Shown here piece by piece: positions 22,620 through 34,639 of a DNA stretch of 64,000 nucleotides. The notes below the pieces were generated by a model. It worked only from the letters and a program-made list of their open reading frames with translations. It searched no databases and was not told the origin of the DNA. The position numbers and the translations under genes were made by a program. Positions within the stretch are counted from its first letter, which is position 1. Each line of letters begins with the position of its first letter. Source of the stretch: Rhyacophila brunnea (Eukaryota > Arthropoda > Insecta > Trichoptera > Rhyacophilidae); contig JAGYXB010000101.1 in NCBI GenBank assembly GCA_022495005.1, forward strand, positions 186,001-250,000, written 5' to 3'.

Positions 22620-22738
22620 TGCCGGGTCCACACCGAAAACAAGTCGCGCGACAACTCGTTAAATTTTACGATAAGCATGATAATTATCGTAAAATTTAAC
22701 GAGTTGTCGCGCGACTTGTTGCCGGTGTGGACCAGGCA
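22620..22738. mobile_element. Perfect-hairpin foldback MITE, TSD TTA
   Basis: Two arms of about 55 bp (GGTCCACACCG to ATTTTACGATAA) are near-exact inverted copies around a 9-bp loop at about 22672. TTA flanks both ends (22617-22619, 22739-22741), as for Harbinger elements. Confidence 0.88.
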
Positions 22739-22777
22739 TTACACTCGAAAGTCTAGCTTGAGTCATAACTATATAGT

Positions 22778-22860
22778 TGAAAATGTCCCTCTGAGGCGGA
22801 TGAAACCGGTTCAGATTTCATTAATAAAAGTGGAAAAAAAATTGCGTTTTATTAAATTAA
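22778..22860 (+). repeat. Retroelement 3'-end-like repeat, copy 3
   Basis: CTCTGAGGCGGATGAAACCG, ATTAATAAAAGTGGAAA, a run of A, then TTGCGTTTTATTAAATTA. Third member of the family. Confidence 0.6.
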
Positions 22861-23294
22861 TACTTAATAATAAAAAAAAAATCATCTTCACATCTCCGAA
22901 ATCTAAATCTTAAACATATTATTGAGAAATCGGGAGAAGAAAACTCTATTTGTACATCATATATAAAGATTATGGATTGTGTTATTAGAACCAGTAGTGA
23001 GATTTTTTATAAATCCATTTAATATCACTGAAAATGATATACTCAGCATGATTTCAGTATATTTTTAAATCAGTAAGACCAAAGACCTAGAATCGGAAAT
23101 AATAAATAGTACTTATACAATGTGATACTATATTAAAAGCACATTATACCTAATGATAAAATGTTTTGGAATTTTGAAAAAGAGAATAGTTATTCTAATT
23201 TAAGACAATGTGCAATAAAAAGTATCTTCATACTGTCAATATGAAATACTTAAAATCAAAATATCGATCAAGACTCACTTGGATAATTGCTTAA

Positions 23295-24007
23295 CGGCCC
23301 ACATGGTCAGCGTACGTCAAAATGGAGCTTTTATGCTATTTTCAAAGCATGATCCTGGACATTCCTTAAACGTTGTAGATAATCTATTTACATAATTTTG
23401 AAGCCTTACTTTCCTTTATATTTATTTTAGACATTTGATGACTGCATAAAGTATTTTTATTACATAAAATAGTATTCTTTTAAACCTCTCGCTCTAATGT
23501 TTTGGAATATAGTCATATTTCAGTACGTCCATGTGAAGTGGTGTTTTAAAAGCATTTATAAAACCATTAGTAAAATTTATGTCGACATTATTATAGTGAA
23601 ATATTTACAATAAAAAATTATATTGATAACCTCTGTGATCCCAAATTTTACAAGAATTAGGCATTTTATTATTCAAAAAATGGGCAAGATTTACACATTT
23701 AAAGATACTGATTATAAGCTATGTCTTTGATCATTCAAATGTGATAAATAGTCTACGAATAATATTTGCTTTATAATAATTATTGACCTAAGAATAAGGT
23801 AGTATTTTTTGAAATACGCCATTTCTATTGGCATTTCCCAGTGACCAAGCTACAACATACAGCCGTAGCCATAAATTGACAAACGATAAATGAAGTAGGG
23901 AGAAAGATCATGGTAACGCGCGTGTTTGAACATGTACCGTTAAAAAAATCGTTTCTCTAAGCTTACTCCCTAAGCTCCATTTTAACGTACGCTGAGCATG
24001 TCCCCCC
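23295..24007. mobile_element. piggyBac-like element, 713 bp, TSD TTAA
   Basis: Inverted ends CATGGTCAGCGTACGTCAAA / CATGCTCAGCGTACGTTAAA and flanking TTAA at 23291-23294 and 24008-24011. No transposase frame, so it is non-autonomous. A rearranged relative ends at 38712. Confidence 0.85.
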
Positions 24008-24484
24008 TTAAGGACAGGTAATTCTAATTATGTAGGTACCTGACTAGAATAAGTTAGCTGACGATTTACAGTGCCATGTGTCGCATTGATTTTTTCTTTG
24101 CATAGCATGTATACAAATATATGTATGTACATTTAAATATACGACACATTTTAAAATACATATTAACAATTTAAATTTGTAACAATGTTGAAAATTTAAA
24201 TCTTGTTTTATTGATTAACTTTTTTAGTATTTGTATTTTTTTTATTTTAAAGCTATATTAGTTATATATTTTTTATGTTGATTTATGTCGATATGTGTGT
24301 ATCTTCTCTTAAATAAATATTAATTGATTGGTTAATACGGTGTTTAATTTATAGAACTCTATAAATTATTATTAATGCACATTTCTGTGATTTTCGGGGT
24401 TACCTATATCAAGATTTTAAGTTCTATTGGGATTTTCAATAGGTATCAGCATTTAAAAAAAGTAAGTGTATATATGTATATATT

Positions 24485-24550
24485 ATGCGGCCCCGGCTAT
24501 GTTCAAAATTTGTATTGCGCCCTTCGTGGTAAGAAGGTTGCCGACCCCTG
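24485..24550. mobile_element. Right end of a hAT-like element
   Basis: AAGGTTGCCGACCCCTG is the complement of the common hAT terminus CAGGGGTCGGCAACC. No matching left end was found in the preceding kilobase. Confidence 0.4.
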
Positions 24551-24629
24551 CTCTACAGTCTACAGGTCTACACAATAACATATGACCTTATCAATTTAGA
24601 TGTTAGTTAACCTATTCGATGATCCGTTC

Positions 24630-25418
24630 GTGACGCCGAATGTGTGAAATTGCGTATTACATAAAATCGGCTAAATTTTGCCTATATCATGAAAAATGCA
24701 AGCCCGTTGCTTTATTCTTGAATTAGGCAAAATATCTGCCGAGTGCGTGAATTCTGCAGTAATTTTTATGTCTATTTCATGCATTGGGCAGATTAGATAG
24801 TAGCGCTACGGTGGTGTTTTTTGCAGCTAAACCAAATGTGTCAAATGCTTATGCATTGGTCAAAATAGATGGTCGCGCTCCGGTGGTGTTTTTTGCAACT
24901 AATCAAACTAACCAAATGTGTCAAACGTCATTGATTATATAAAAATATACCAATCAATAACTACAATTACGTCCATATCCATTTACTATGCCCAAAAAAA
25001 ATCTAGAACTATAATATGATAACGGAAGAATTTTATTAAAAGGTATTTTCGCGATTTGATTCGTGCTTGGGTCTCAGGCAATGGTCGATTGTTTGTTTGT
25101 GATAGAATGATTTGATAGTTTGTTCACACTTGTTAACTAACCTCAAAATGAACATTCAGTTGAATTCAGAATTAAAAAACCTAACATAACCTAATAATAA
25201 TATTATATTATGTCCAATTATAACTAATAAAACCTTCCGTATTAAATTTACTTTTTCCACTGTATTGTTGACAGTTTAAGAATTTCATACCCTGCCAAAT
25301 TCACGCACTCGGCAGATAAATTGCCTAATTCATGAATAATGCAAGCCCGTTGTCTTATTCATGAATTAGGCAAAATATTGCCGATTTCGTGTAATAAATT
25401 TCACACATTCGGTGTAAC
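24630..25418. mobile_element. Inverted-repeat element with CCGAATGTGTGAAATT ends
   Basis: CCGAATGTGTGAAATT and its complement AATTTCACACATTCGG bound about 790 bp. Inner inverted words GAATTAGGCAAAATAT and GCCGAGTGCGTGAATT extend the fold. Inside, two tandem copies of a unit with GGTGGTGTTTTTTGCA and CCAAATGTGTCAAA lie at about 24797-24931. No TSD found. Confidence 0.75.
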
Positions 25419-25446
25419 ATATGTACGTCTATGTGTGTGCGTATGT

Positions 25447-25630
25447 CAGTGGCGAAGGGTGGAGGCAGCTATTAAAATACGACTTAAATAGTACACACTA
25501 AGCTCTGTCAGTCAAACGTATTTGTTTTCATTGAACTTAGGCTACATTGTGTAGATACTATTTGTTAGTTTTTACAATTCAATTAAACCCTGTCTAATCC
25601 AAGCTATATTATATAATAGTATTTCACTGT
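25447..25630 (+). mobile_element. Truncated CAGTGGCG family type A copy
   Basis: Starts CAGTGGCGAAGGGTGGAGG and follows the type A body for about 180 bp, then switches to unrelated repeat sequence. The right end is missing. Confidence 0.7.
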
Positions 25631-25659
25631 GTTTCTAGCCGAAGGCATATCTTTTATTC

Positions 25660-25890
25660 TTTGAATAATTCTCTCTTCCCCCGCCGCCTTATGAGATTAG
25701 TGTGATAATAGGTATTATGTGTGACCCATAAAGCCAAAGGACCGACATAATATGCAATTATAATAAATTTACATTAAACGTACCTAATGCTTATTCTTGA
25801 AGAGTATTTTGCTGCTATTATATTTATACAATGTCACCTGTCATTTATGCATGAATTTCGTCGTCTTTTTCTCGCATGCCAATATGTTCG
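25660..25890 (+). repeat. Diverged relative of the 61.1-61.5 kb duplication
   Basis: CCCCCGCCGCCTTATGAG, TGTGTGACCCATAAA, TTGAAGAGTATTTTGCTGC and CTCGCATGCCAATATGTTCG occur in the same order as at 61.2-61.72 kb. Confidence 0.65.
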
Positions 25891-26430
25891 CTATCACTGA
25901 TCTATAGTATAAGTATATTTAAAATTCTAAAAGTTAAGTACTTATATTTAGCCGGTATCCAAAAATATGACACGCGGTTGTAATCACTTAGGTAAATATC
26001 CAGTAACTACTCATTATTATAATATTATTATCAATTATCATTATTCGATATTAAATTAATAACCATAATCATTATTAAAGTAAATGTAATAAATATAAAT
26101 TCGACCATAAACTAGATTTCGGCAATCTTTAAGTAGATACGAATAGTCAATTACTACGTATTTCGCATTATTAGTGGAAATTATTACAAACACATTGTGT
26201 AATTTACAAATAATACATAATGATAACAATATGCATAATTATTTATTTACTCTATTGTGCCCCCAGAGGTCTGGGTACTTCCATAAATTAATAATTACTT
26301 ACCTGCTCTATTAATTATGTAGGTATGTGTAAACAACATCGGTTAACAGTTATTATTCAAGCCAAGCTTTATTTTGGACTTTTGGAGAGTTTTCTCTACT
26401 TTCCTCCTCTCCTTCAGACTGTTTAAAATC

Positions 26431-26522
26431 TAGTGGAAGATTTATCTTCTTCTTCAATGGCGCTACAGCACAAATCGACCCTTGACCTCCTCAATTTTTC
26501 GCCTCTAGTCCTCCGCTGCTAC
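26431..26522 (-). mobile_element. LINE 3'-end fragment
   Basis: The minus strand reads AAED-stop-RRKIEEVKGR followed by CTGTAGCGCCATTGAAGAAG, matching the fragment at 983-1092. It carries a stop, so it is dead. Confidence 0.5.
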
Positions 26523-26559
26523 TCTGTAATTGTTTACCAGCGCATCTATTCGTACACAA

Positions 26560-27217
26560 GGCGACTATCGAGGGTAGTTTATCATATTTATGCATTGAGG
26601 AGGTTAATTGTTACAATAAGTTAACCAATGATTTGAGGTTTCAGTTTCACCATCTCCACCCGCCATGTATATGCAGTCGCGGTTTGTGCACGGCCGCCTT
26701 CCATGACGCTATAAACGGTCAGAATGAAAAGATTTTAGTGCCACACTTCCTTGTCTCGAAGCGATGCTGCGCGGGACTGATGTAGCAACCATGCACCTTA
26801 GTGCTTAAAGAAAGAGTAAAATAAAAAGAATCTTGACTCGCTCTGCCGTCATTTATCTTTAATGACATGAAGTGTCCTCTGTACCCGTGTACTGTCTGCC
26901 GAAACAGAGGAGTCAGGAGTTGAAAGTGATGAATTTAAGGAGGGATCGGAATTATTCCGTCCTCCATATGACGCAGCAAATTTTTCGAATGCCTCAAAGT
27001 TGGCCTTGGTTGATATCAAGTCGGCGTGGCCAATCGGGCCCGCGTGTGGACGAACTCATCTGAACTGTTAAAAAGTGCTATGTTTTAACAGCACCTCTCA
27101 TGGCTGTGTTGACCTTTTTAGCGAGATAGACAGTTTTGGCAGTTTAGGCGGCTAAGTTATTGTAACAAGTATAATACCTCAATACATACGTATGATAAAC
27201 CGCCCTCGATAGCCGCC
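26560..27217. mobile_element. Inverted-repeat element with GGCGACTATCGAGGG ends
   Basis: About 65-bp inverted ends (GGCGACTATCGAGGGTAG at left; complement GGCGGCTATCGAGGGCGG at right) with an inner match ATTGTTACAATAAGTTA. A plus-strand frame without ATG at 26871-27069 (SAETEESGVESDEF, then KLALVDIKSAW) may be a transposase remnant. No TSD seen. Confidence 0.65.
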
Positions 27218-27429
27218 GATTTCAGCCTTGTGTTTAGAATAGTTGCGCAGGTCGGCGGCATCCTTCCCCACATTATCTCCCCAGACTCAACCTTCCAATA
27301 TAGGACTTTTCCGTCCTGGGCATTATTAATCGACCATCTTCTTTGATATCCGCGAGTCATTCTTTCGTTGTGTTCTCCCACCGCCATCTTTAGATTAATA
27401 AAGCCTGAGCATAACTTTTTGCACAAGCA

Positions 27430-28200
27430 ACGTGTGGTCCACTGCCATACTATTTTTTATTGATAACGTACTTGCAAGCAGAGTTTGGTATTATATAATG
27501 AGTAATGACTGAACAGTATAAATAAGTTATTAATTATTGTCGCTTAGAATCGACTGTCACATTGACAAACGACCTAGTGTATTATGATATTAATATAGGT
27601 ACACAGAAGAAGTTTACTTCCTTTGATCGTCACTTCCAATTATTAATAACACATAACCACTAAATCTGATGAACTCCAAGGTCTCCAAGATACGTTAAAA
27701 TAATCTGAAATAAATCTGAAACTAAGAATACTCCGACAAGTGAACACGACAGACGCGTCAGTATGCGCACTCTATAGACAATGACAGGTCATCCATAGAC
27801 CAGTCGTGTGATGTATCGGCTTCCTTCTTCAGTGGGCAATGGTTCTTCCCATCGTAGATTTTTTTATAGAGAGTCGAAGGTCCTAATCAGGGAGCTCAGA
27901 AATAATGGGAACTGAAATACACAACGGGTAAGGCGATAGCAGGTAACCGACTCGAGTAAGGAAGAATCCGGGTTAAACTTACACACGTGTTAAGAATACG
28001 TGTTACGTCGAATACTAAAAACTGCTCTCGGTTTATGCATTCACGCTCATTTAATGTTGGTGTATTACACACACTATTGCACGTACATAATGCGTGTTTC
28101 ATTTTCGTAGGACACTCACACGTTCAAAAGCCTGCTTCACCATGCGGCGTATTGAATATTACCTATCGGTATTCTATTTATTATTTGTTCTGTGGTCCTA
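27430..28200. other. No feature recognised
   Basis: Short frames only; mixed base composition and no shared repeat noticed. Confidence 0.3.
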
Positions 28201-28213
28201 ATACTCCTAATGC

Positions 28214-29630
28214 CAGTGGCGAAGGGTGACTTTTGGAAACAGGTAGGCTGTGGAAAAAGTACACTTGTTAGATGTATTTACGGGAAATAAAAAGATAATC
28301 CGACATAACTACTGATGAATAGGTAGGTACACAAAAACCGATGAAATTTCAAAAGCTCACTGATGGTATAAAATTAAGCAATTAATTTGAATTATGTATT
28401 TTCTTAAATATAAACGCAAGATACGCTCAAAATATATTGAAAATATCTGTTGTTGTGAATCTGTTCCATAACAATTTATAATTTAACCCGTAAACTAGAC
28501 ATTTTAAAATACTTCTATATTTAAAACACAGACTTAGATACAATATCAGATTTCAACTTACATAATTGGCTGAACAAATTGTCTTAGTCTATGAATAAAC
28601 TAACTGACAAATAAAAATCACAAATAAATTATTTAATATTTTTAACAACAATCAATATTTATATGTGATTGAATCCCTAGAAATTATTTTTTTTAATTAT
28701 CTTATAAATTATTTTGAATAAAAAATGTGCACTTACGTAATATGTAAGCGTAAGCGATCCTTAAATAGCTTACCAATTTATATGGGCCGCCGCAGACGTC
28801 TTGATATTATGAGAAACAAACTTCATATAAAAAAAGTTTTCGAATCACGCGAACGTAATCCATACAATATGTAAAGCGAAACGAGATGTCGCTTATTTTT
28901 TTAAATCTTCGAGACATGCCATAAATGGTGCTTATTGAAATAGTGAAAAAGATCGTAAAATTATTATTACAATTATAAGATAGATGTCGTTAGGCATAAA
29001 GCCCATCAAGACGGACGAGCGGGCGCAGTCGGCGTAAGAACCGTATATTCATAACCATAATCACACGCCTCTTGCCGCGCATTACCCTTCACCTATGTAA
29101 TAAGGGGACCAAGAAGCACAAAATAATTATTATTACAGCGTCTCTCATAACAAAGCAATAAAAATATTATATTATTTCTCGGGGCTTGTAATTAAAAATC
29201 GGACACGCAATAACTAAACAAAGCGTACACTGTTCTTAATAATGGCTTCTCGCCCGTCTTATCGACGACGCTTCAAGGAGCGTGATTTTGCTTGCTGTGT
29301 TCAATGAATGGACTCCGTTGTATTTTCGTTAAATCGTATCGCTGAGAAGCGAAAAACGGTGACTCATGCGGCACGCGGGCACAAGGCGTCGTCAAATCCA
29401 ATGTGCGCTGGCGTATTTGATTACGTTGTATTTTCGACGATTTACGCGCCACTTGTAGAAATTTTGCGCGAGCGCCCCACTCGCTGCGTCAATGGGCTTT
29501 ATGCCTTAGGCATATTGAATATATTATTATGTGATTATATTATTTAGTATGTCAATATAAAATTAAAAAATATTTTTCTTAAGAAAGTAGGCTTTAAATA
29601 ATCGCCTAGTCTGCTGGAGTCTCCGCACTG
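28214..29630. mobile_element. hAT-like element, CAGTGGCG family type B
   Basis: Starts CAGTGGCGAAGGGTGACTTT and ends GGAGTCTCCGCACTG, with a perfect 8-bp TSD CCTAATGC (28206-28213, 29631-29638). A Harbinger-like element is nested at 28993-29505; without it the host is about 0.9 kb. Confidence 0.92.
28993..29505. mobile_element. Harbinger-like element, 513 bp, TSD TTA
   Basis: Ends GGCATAAAGCCCAT / GGCATAAAGCCCAT (inverted), TSD TTA at 28990-28992 and 29506-29508. CpG-rich for this window. A second copy with the same ends and TSD is at 60054-60562. The 79-codon frame inside is not conserved in frame in the other copy. Confidence 0.92.
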
Positions 29631-29639
29631 CCTAATGCA

Positions 29640-30160
29640 GATTATAATATTAACGTTTGATATTATTACTCTACGGCAGCCATGTACAACCTTAAGAAGG
29701 CTGTATATATCAAAACTGCCAGTGACCTTCTACTCACACATTGTCCTTATTCAACTAATTAATACATGTTTTATATTCGGCTGAGGAAACTGTCATCCAA
29801 AGAAGTACTCAATGCCATATTCATCGTGACAATGATAAGTTTTGGCTTTCTTTCGGGCATTCATTGCAGTCATAGTTAAATTATTATCCTACTGTGCAAA
29901 AAGCCCACGGTAAGTGGAACTACGCCTCAGTTTAAAACACGGAGATCCACGTCTTCTCGTTCACTCTCTTGCGACAGGCCGTGTAAAAATAAGAATGGTT
30001 AATACTTCTCCATCAAAATCTCAATGATATCACACTATAATACAACTGAATGTAGATGCACGCTTTTTACACTTTCATGACTCAATTCCATCCTGCGATC
30101 AATGCGTAGTACATGCCGGTTCTACTGGATTTTCCACACTTCTAAATTATGCATGGCTTA
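29640..30160. other. No feature recognised
   Basis: Unassigned sequence between two transposons; no coding exon seen. Confidence 0.3.
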
Positions 30161-30166
30161 TCCTTA

Positions 30167-30758
30167 GGCCCGTTTCAGACGGGAAACCGGTGTCGCACTC
30201 GATATAGGAGGCCTTTGTATTCGAATAAACGGGCCTTTGTATTATGTTTATGAACGCCCCAGAGCTAATGAGTCAACGCATAATTTCGCGATATAAATTA
30301 GAACATAAAACTGGCTGCGGTAATAAAAACAAGTGTATTGGCGGCTTGAGAATGTAGCGGCCGACGGAAAAGAGTATCGGACACGCGTTGACTCATTAGT
30401 TCTAGGGCGTTCATAAACATAATACCGTCACTGTTCTGGCAGAAGACACTAATTCGAAAAAATTACATATGGAGTTAGTACCAAAATGTTCCTTATTTCT
30501 AACTTTACCGTCTGGAATCCTTGTTAATAAATAAACAGTCTTTATTTTAAAGTCATCCTTTTTACGATTACTTAATAAACTCACATGATAGACCATTATT
30601 TCAAACTTTTTAACAACTTCAAAGTCAAATTACTCAAAACTAGTATTCTCCAGTTAGTGTGTTCTGCCAGAAAGAGACGATACAAAGGCCCCTTTATTCG
30701 AATACAAAGGCCTCCTATATTATATCGAGCGCGACACCGGTGTCCCGTCTGAAACGGG
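30167..30758. mobile_element. Harbinger-like element with about 75-bp inverted ends
   Basis: Ends GGCCCGTTTCAGACGGGAAA; the inverted match continues through GGAGGCCTTTGTATTCGAAT. TSD TTA at 30164-30166 and 30759-30761. An inner foldback (TATGTTTATGAACGCCC to GAGTCAACGC and complement) lies at about 30244-30425. Confidence 0.92.
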
Positions 30759-31099
30759 CCTTATGGGAACATAGATTCAGTAGCCGGTAGATTTGTATAA
30801 TATGGAGAATTAATTAGATCCACATGGCGTAGTATTGTTATTTTCGTCAGAGGTTCAAGGTAGCAATTTCCTCTGCGAAGGTGCGCCATCGATTGTTTTT
30901 AAATTAATCGTTCGTTTGTTTCTATGAGACAATAAATGATTTTTACTAAATGGTTGTTAGCGGGGGAACCCACTAGGCTTTATGTAAATATGTATACGAG
31001 GTACATATATCACGAACATTGAATCATGGAACCATGTCGCATTTAAATAATTGAATAGTTTAATAAAATTATAATGGCAGCGGTTTTAAAACACTAGTG

Positions 31100-32147
31100 C
31101 TGCGGTGGAGAACCTATGGCACGCGGGGGAATCTGGTGACCATGCAAAACTTCAATTATTTCCACGCAGAACGTCCATGTCGACGTAGCACCCAGCATTA
31201 CGAACTCAGCGTTTTTGGGTGGTTATCTATCAGTGGCGAAGAGTGACTTTTGGAAAGATGTATACTGTGGAGATCAGAGAAAAAGAGCATACGTGTCAAG
31301 AATACTTATGGGAAATCAGAAGATAATACGATATTACTACTGATGAATAGGTAGGTACACATTAATGATATTTAAATTTCAATAGCTCACTGACGATATG
31401 AAATTGAGCGATGAGTTTAAATTATGTATTTTCCTAAACATTTATATACATCTAGAGAACCATTGCATAAAACTATTTTTTTTACTTTTAAAAACAATCT
31501 ACTTATACATATTTATTTATAAGTGATTGAATGCCATATAAATTATTTTTTTTTAAATTATCCTATTATTAATTATTTTGGACGAAGTTGCAGTCAGGGA
31601 CAATAATATTATGCGCAAATGTTTTTGGCTTCGCCTAGGGCGTACCGTGTTGCATATATTACGGTAGACGGGGCTGAGGTCCGTGAGGTAAAGGTCATAC
31701 AAAAAAATCTAACATTCATCGCACAATAATTCTATACAGAATTGTGTTGAAAAGAGTTGGCGCTGAGACATATTTTTTTAAACCTCTGACGGATGGTTCT
31801 GTGTATATTTAAAATACGTTTCTACATATACGACAGAATTCTGTAAAATATAAAATAGTAAATCAAATTCTTAAGAAGATAGGCGTTAAATAATAATTGC
31901 CTAGTATGGAGTCTTCGCCACTGGTACTTATATCTATGCACTTGGCTTGTTAGAAATGCATCTAGAATTCGTATGCCGTAAAATCTAGCATTTTTCGACA
32001 CTGTTTATTCCTAGGTTTAAAAAAAATGACCAGGAGAAGTAAACAAAGCTCTCGACCTGGTTTTAAAGTTTAAAAATATGCATTCTCACAAATTTAATAT
32101 TATTTTTATATTTCTGGCACATAAGCGTACAAAGTTTGCCACCCCTG
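31100..32147. mobile_element. hAT-like element carrying a nested hAT-like element
   Basis: Left end CTGCGGTGGAGAACCTATGG and right end (complement) CAGGGGTGGCAAACTTTGTA, with 8-bp TSD CACTAGTG / CACTATTG (31092-31099, 32148-32155). Most of its length is the nested copy at 31231-31923. Confidence 0.75.
31231..31923. mobile_element. hAT-like element, CAGTGGCG type B, nested
   Basis: Starts CAGTGGCGAAGAGTGACTTT and ends TGGAGTCTTCGCCACTG; the same interior order as 28214-29630 and 58939-59681. TSD not clear. Confidence 0.85.
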
Positions 32148-32650
32148 CACTATTGTGTCGTAATATTCTCGTAATACTTATTCATTTATCCACACAAAAT
32201 ATTTAAACAGAAATACTTAGTACCTACCAGATTGTTATAAAATTTCTCACAGTGCGATCGCCAAGCTTCGATAGAAAACTATATGGTAAAATTAATGTTT
32301 ACCAATCCATTACCATTACCTACCTACGTATATTTTTAGGGTAATTTTTAAAAACTGAATAAATTCTTAAAAATGTGATAAAACGATATGCGCTTTTTTG
32401 GTTAGATTCTAGAATAATTTATTATGTTGATAAGAGTCGATGTGAGTAATGTTGGTTTCACATCCTAGCTACTTTTATAATCACTGTCAAAATATTGTGT
32501 AAATCGAACAGCTAGAAACTAGCAGCCAATTCTCAAAACTATCTGTTGTTATTCAAATATTAGGGATGACGTTCTCTTGGAGTCGATAACGAGCAATTAA
32601 TTGAAATCATCAACAAAGTCTAAGTAACACTAGTTTGATTTCATAACAAA

Positions 32651-33217
32651 TGCCCACGGTGGCCGAGCGACTACCGCGTCAGCTTTTAATGTCGTAGTCC
32701 CAGCTACGAATCTTGCCTGGGTCTGGCAAATACACAATATATTTTAATAGGTAGAGCAAGTGGCTAACATCTATTTCTCGTAAAAACGAAAATCTGTTAA
32801 TACGAAACCTCCACTCTGTGGAAACTTTATAATATTATGATATTCTTAGGTTCGGCAGTGACGTCCCGTGGGGGTAGGCGGATTTAGCATCGCTTGGGGG
32901 CGGCAGTTACTCGAAGGGCGGCAAATCGAGGAGAATCATTTGGTATATATAGAAATAATTAACTAAAATAAACTTAGTAATAACGATAATATCTTTCCAT
33001 TAAAAAATCAGCTCACTCAAAATGTATTAATTAACATAAAAGGTTTAACAGGGCTGTAATTTTTTTTGTCGAGTTTGCCATGTCTAGTTTACTTCCGTTG
33101 CTATTCGACTTCCATGATGACCAGAAATGACACGTACACGGATGATACAAAATACTGTAAGTATACAAAAATGGAGCGGCATTTTGCCTAGGGTCGTCAC
33201 TGATGTTCGGACATGGG
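32651..33217 (+). mobile_element. tRNA-derived SINE split by a MITE
   Basis: The head CCACGGTGGCCGAGCGACTA is tRNA-Ser/Leu-like, followed by the body seen at 62759-62990 in the opposite orientation. The tail is cut at 32855 and resumes at 33203 (TTCGGACATGG). The insertion is the MITE at 32856-33202. Confidence 0.75.
32856..33202. mobile_element. hAT MITE, CAGTGACG ends, copy 1
   Basis: Starts CAGTGACGTCCCGTGGGGG and ends CTAGGGTCGTCACTG. Flanks AGGTTCGG / ATGTTCGG are an 8-bp TSD with one change. A copy in the opposite orientation lies at 34804-35201. Confidence 0.85.
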
Positions 33218-33339
33218 TTTTTGGCGCAAGGCATTACCGCCAATGGTAGGATTAGTCAGTAGATCACTGTAAAGTGGCGCTACGTGCAGGCTTTTACTAT
33301 GCCTCTGGGGGTAACTAGAGGGCCGAGGAAAATATGAAG

Positions 33340-33430
33340 ACGTCGGAATACTCCAATGATCCTTCAAACTGTCAATATGGTGCCGAGGAAACTGCGGAAC
33401 ATGTAATGAACTCTCCCAGTGGCGCGTTTA
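33340..33430 (+). pseudogene. LINE C-terminal zinc-finger remnant
   Basis: SNCQYGAEETAEHVMNSP on the plus strand matches the C-x-C/G-x-E-x-T-x-E-H pattern at the end of R1/Jockey-type ORF2. Too short to place in a clade. Flanking GC-richer sequence to about 33600 may belong to it. Confidence 0.5.
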
Positions 33431-33609
33431 GTGACATAGTGAAGTTGACGCACCAACCGATTTTAAGGCCGCCTTCTTCTTTCACCCTGTTGCGACCCAG
33501 CATTTAGGCATAGGACAAGCACAAATTCGCGCCATTTCACTCGATCCATCGCCAACTCTTGCGCCTCCCCCCATGCCAGACCTGCAGGCCCCCTACGATA
33601 ACACAATAT

Positions 33610-34630
33610 CAATTACGTGTCTAGGTACCTACTATAAACGACGTAGGTATATAATATTTGAAATTTCACCCTTAATTTGCTGTCTCTTAGCAACGCATGC
33701 TCTGCCTACTGTCACAGGACATCACAAATTTTAACATATGTTCCTTTGAACATTTGCTCTGTAAAATCTAAATCTTTAATGTATATTAGGTATTATATAA
33801 AATTGTGAGAAATACGCATCTTTTTATAGATTTAGATATTATTTCATAATGTTATGACTAATTTGAACTGTTTGGGGGCCTCCTTTTAAATTTTATGATG
33901 AGTCGGTTGCGTCAAAGAAAATCGCTGCTGGTCTGTCCACTAAGCGGCCATCACGGTGGCCATCGCATGGTTGGGAAAAGTCTATGTGCATCTCTCGCAT
34001 GGATACCACAGAAGATCAATAAAAATCTGCGAAAAGTCCCGAGGTTATATTTGAGAAGCGGTGATTAATAGATATATAATAATATGCATTATCATTATCA
34101 CTGAAAGGAAGAAAAACATTTTTGTTCATTTTCTCAGAAAAAAATATACAATTAGCAAAGTTTGATTGTTAAAAGTAAAGTGTCGACTTTTCGACTTATT
34201 CTATTTTGTGACTATGCTTGGCCTATCCTTGGTACACAATACATTTAAATTTATAGCATGGCGCCTACAATATTACGTTGTTTTTTTCTTTACAATATAC
34301 AAATTTTGTACGGCCACACTAAACTTTTTGTTCGTTGACCATCTTTTAGTAGCTACACTACTTCAAAAGGAGAAAGCTTTCGAGGCAGGTGTGGTAAAAA
34401 TAGGGATGCTTCCGATAAGGTCATCTTCTTGAATTTGATTATATTTTGATTAAAAGGTTAATTATTTATTATGTCACATTTGGCTCGACAATAATCGAAG
34501 CCAATCAGATTTTTTCGTGAATACTTTTTGTAAACTTAATCTAGAAATAACATTGATACAAAACTATAGGTAAGTATAACATAATGAAAATATTTTTATG
34601 GGTTATCAAGAGAATATCCTGCAGAAAATG
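33610..34630. other. No gene recognised
   Basis: An 88-codon frame at 34166-34432 is Phe/Leu-rich without family resemblance and is probably chance. Confidence 0.3.
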
Positions 34631-34639
34631 GCTTTTTTT

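Noticed and set aside
29308..29547. 79-codon frame as a small gene
   Set aside because: It lies within a TTA-flanked Harbinger-like element and is not kept in the other copy at 60 kb.
34166..34432. 88-codon plus-strand frame
   Set aside because: AT-driven Phe/Leu-rich composition, no splice context, no family resemblance.
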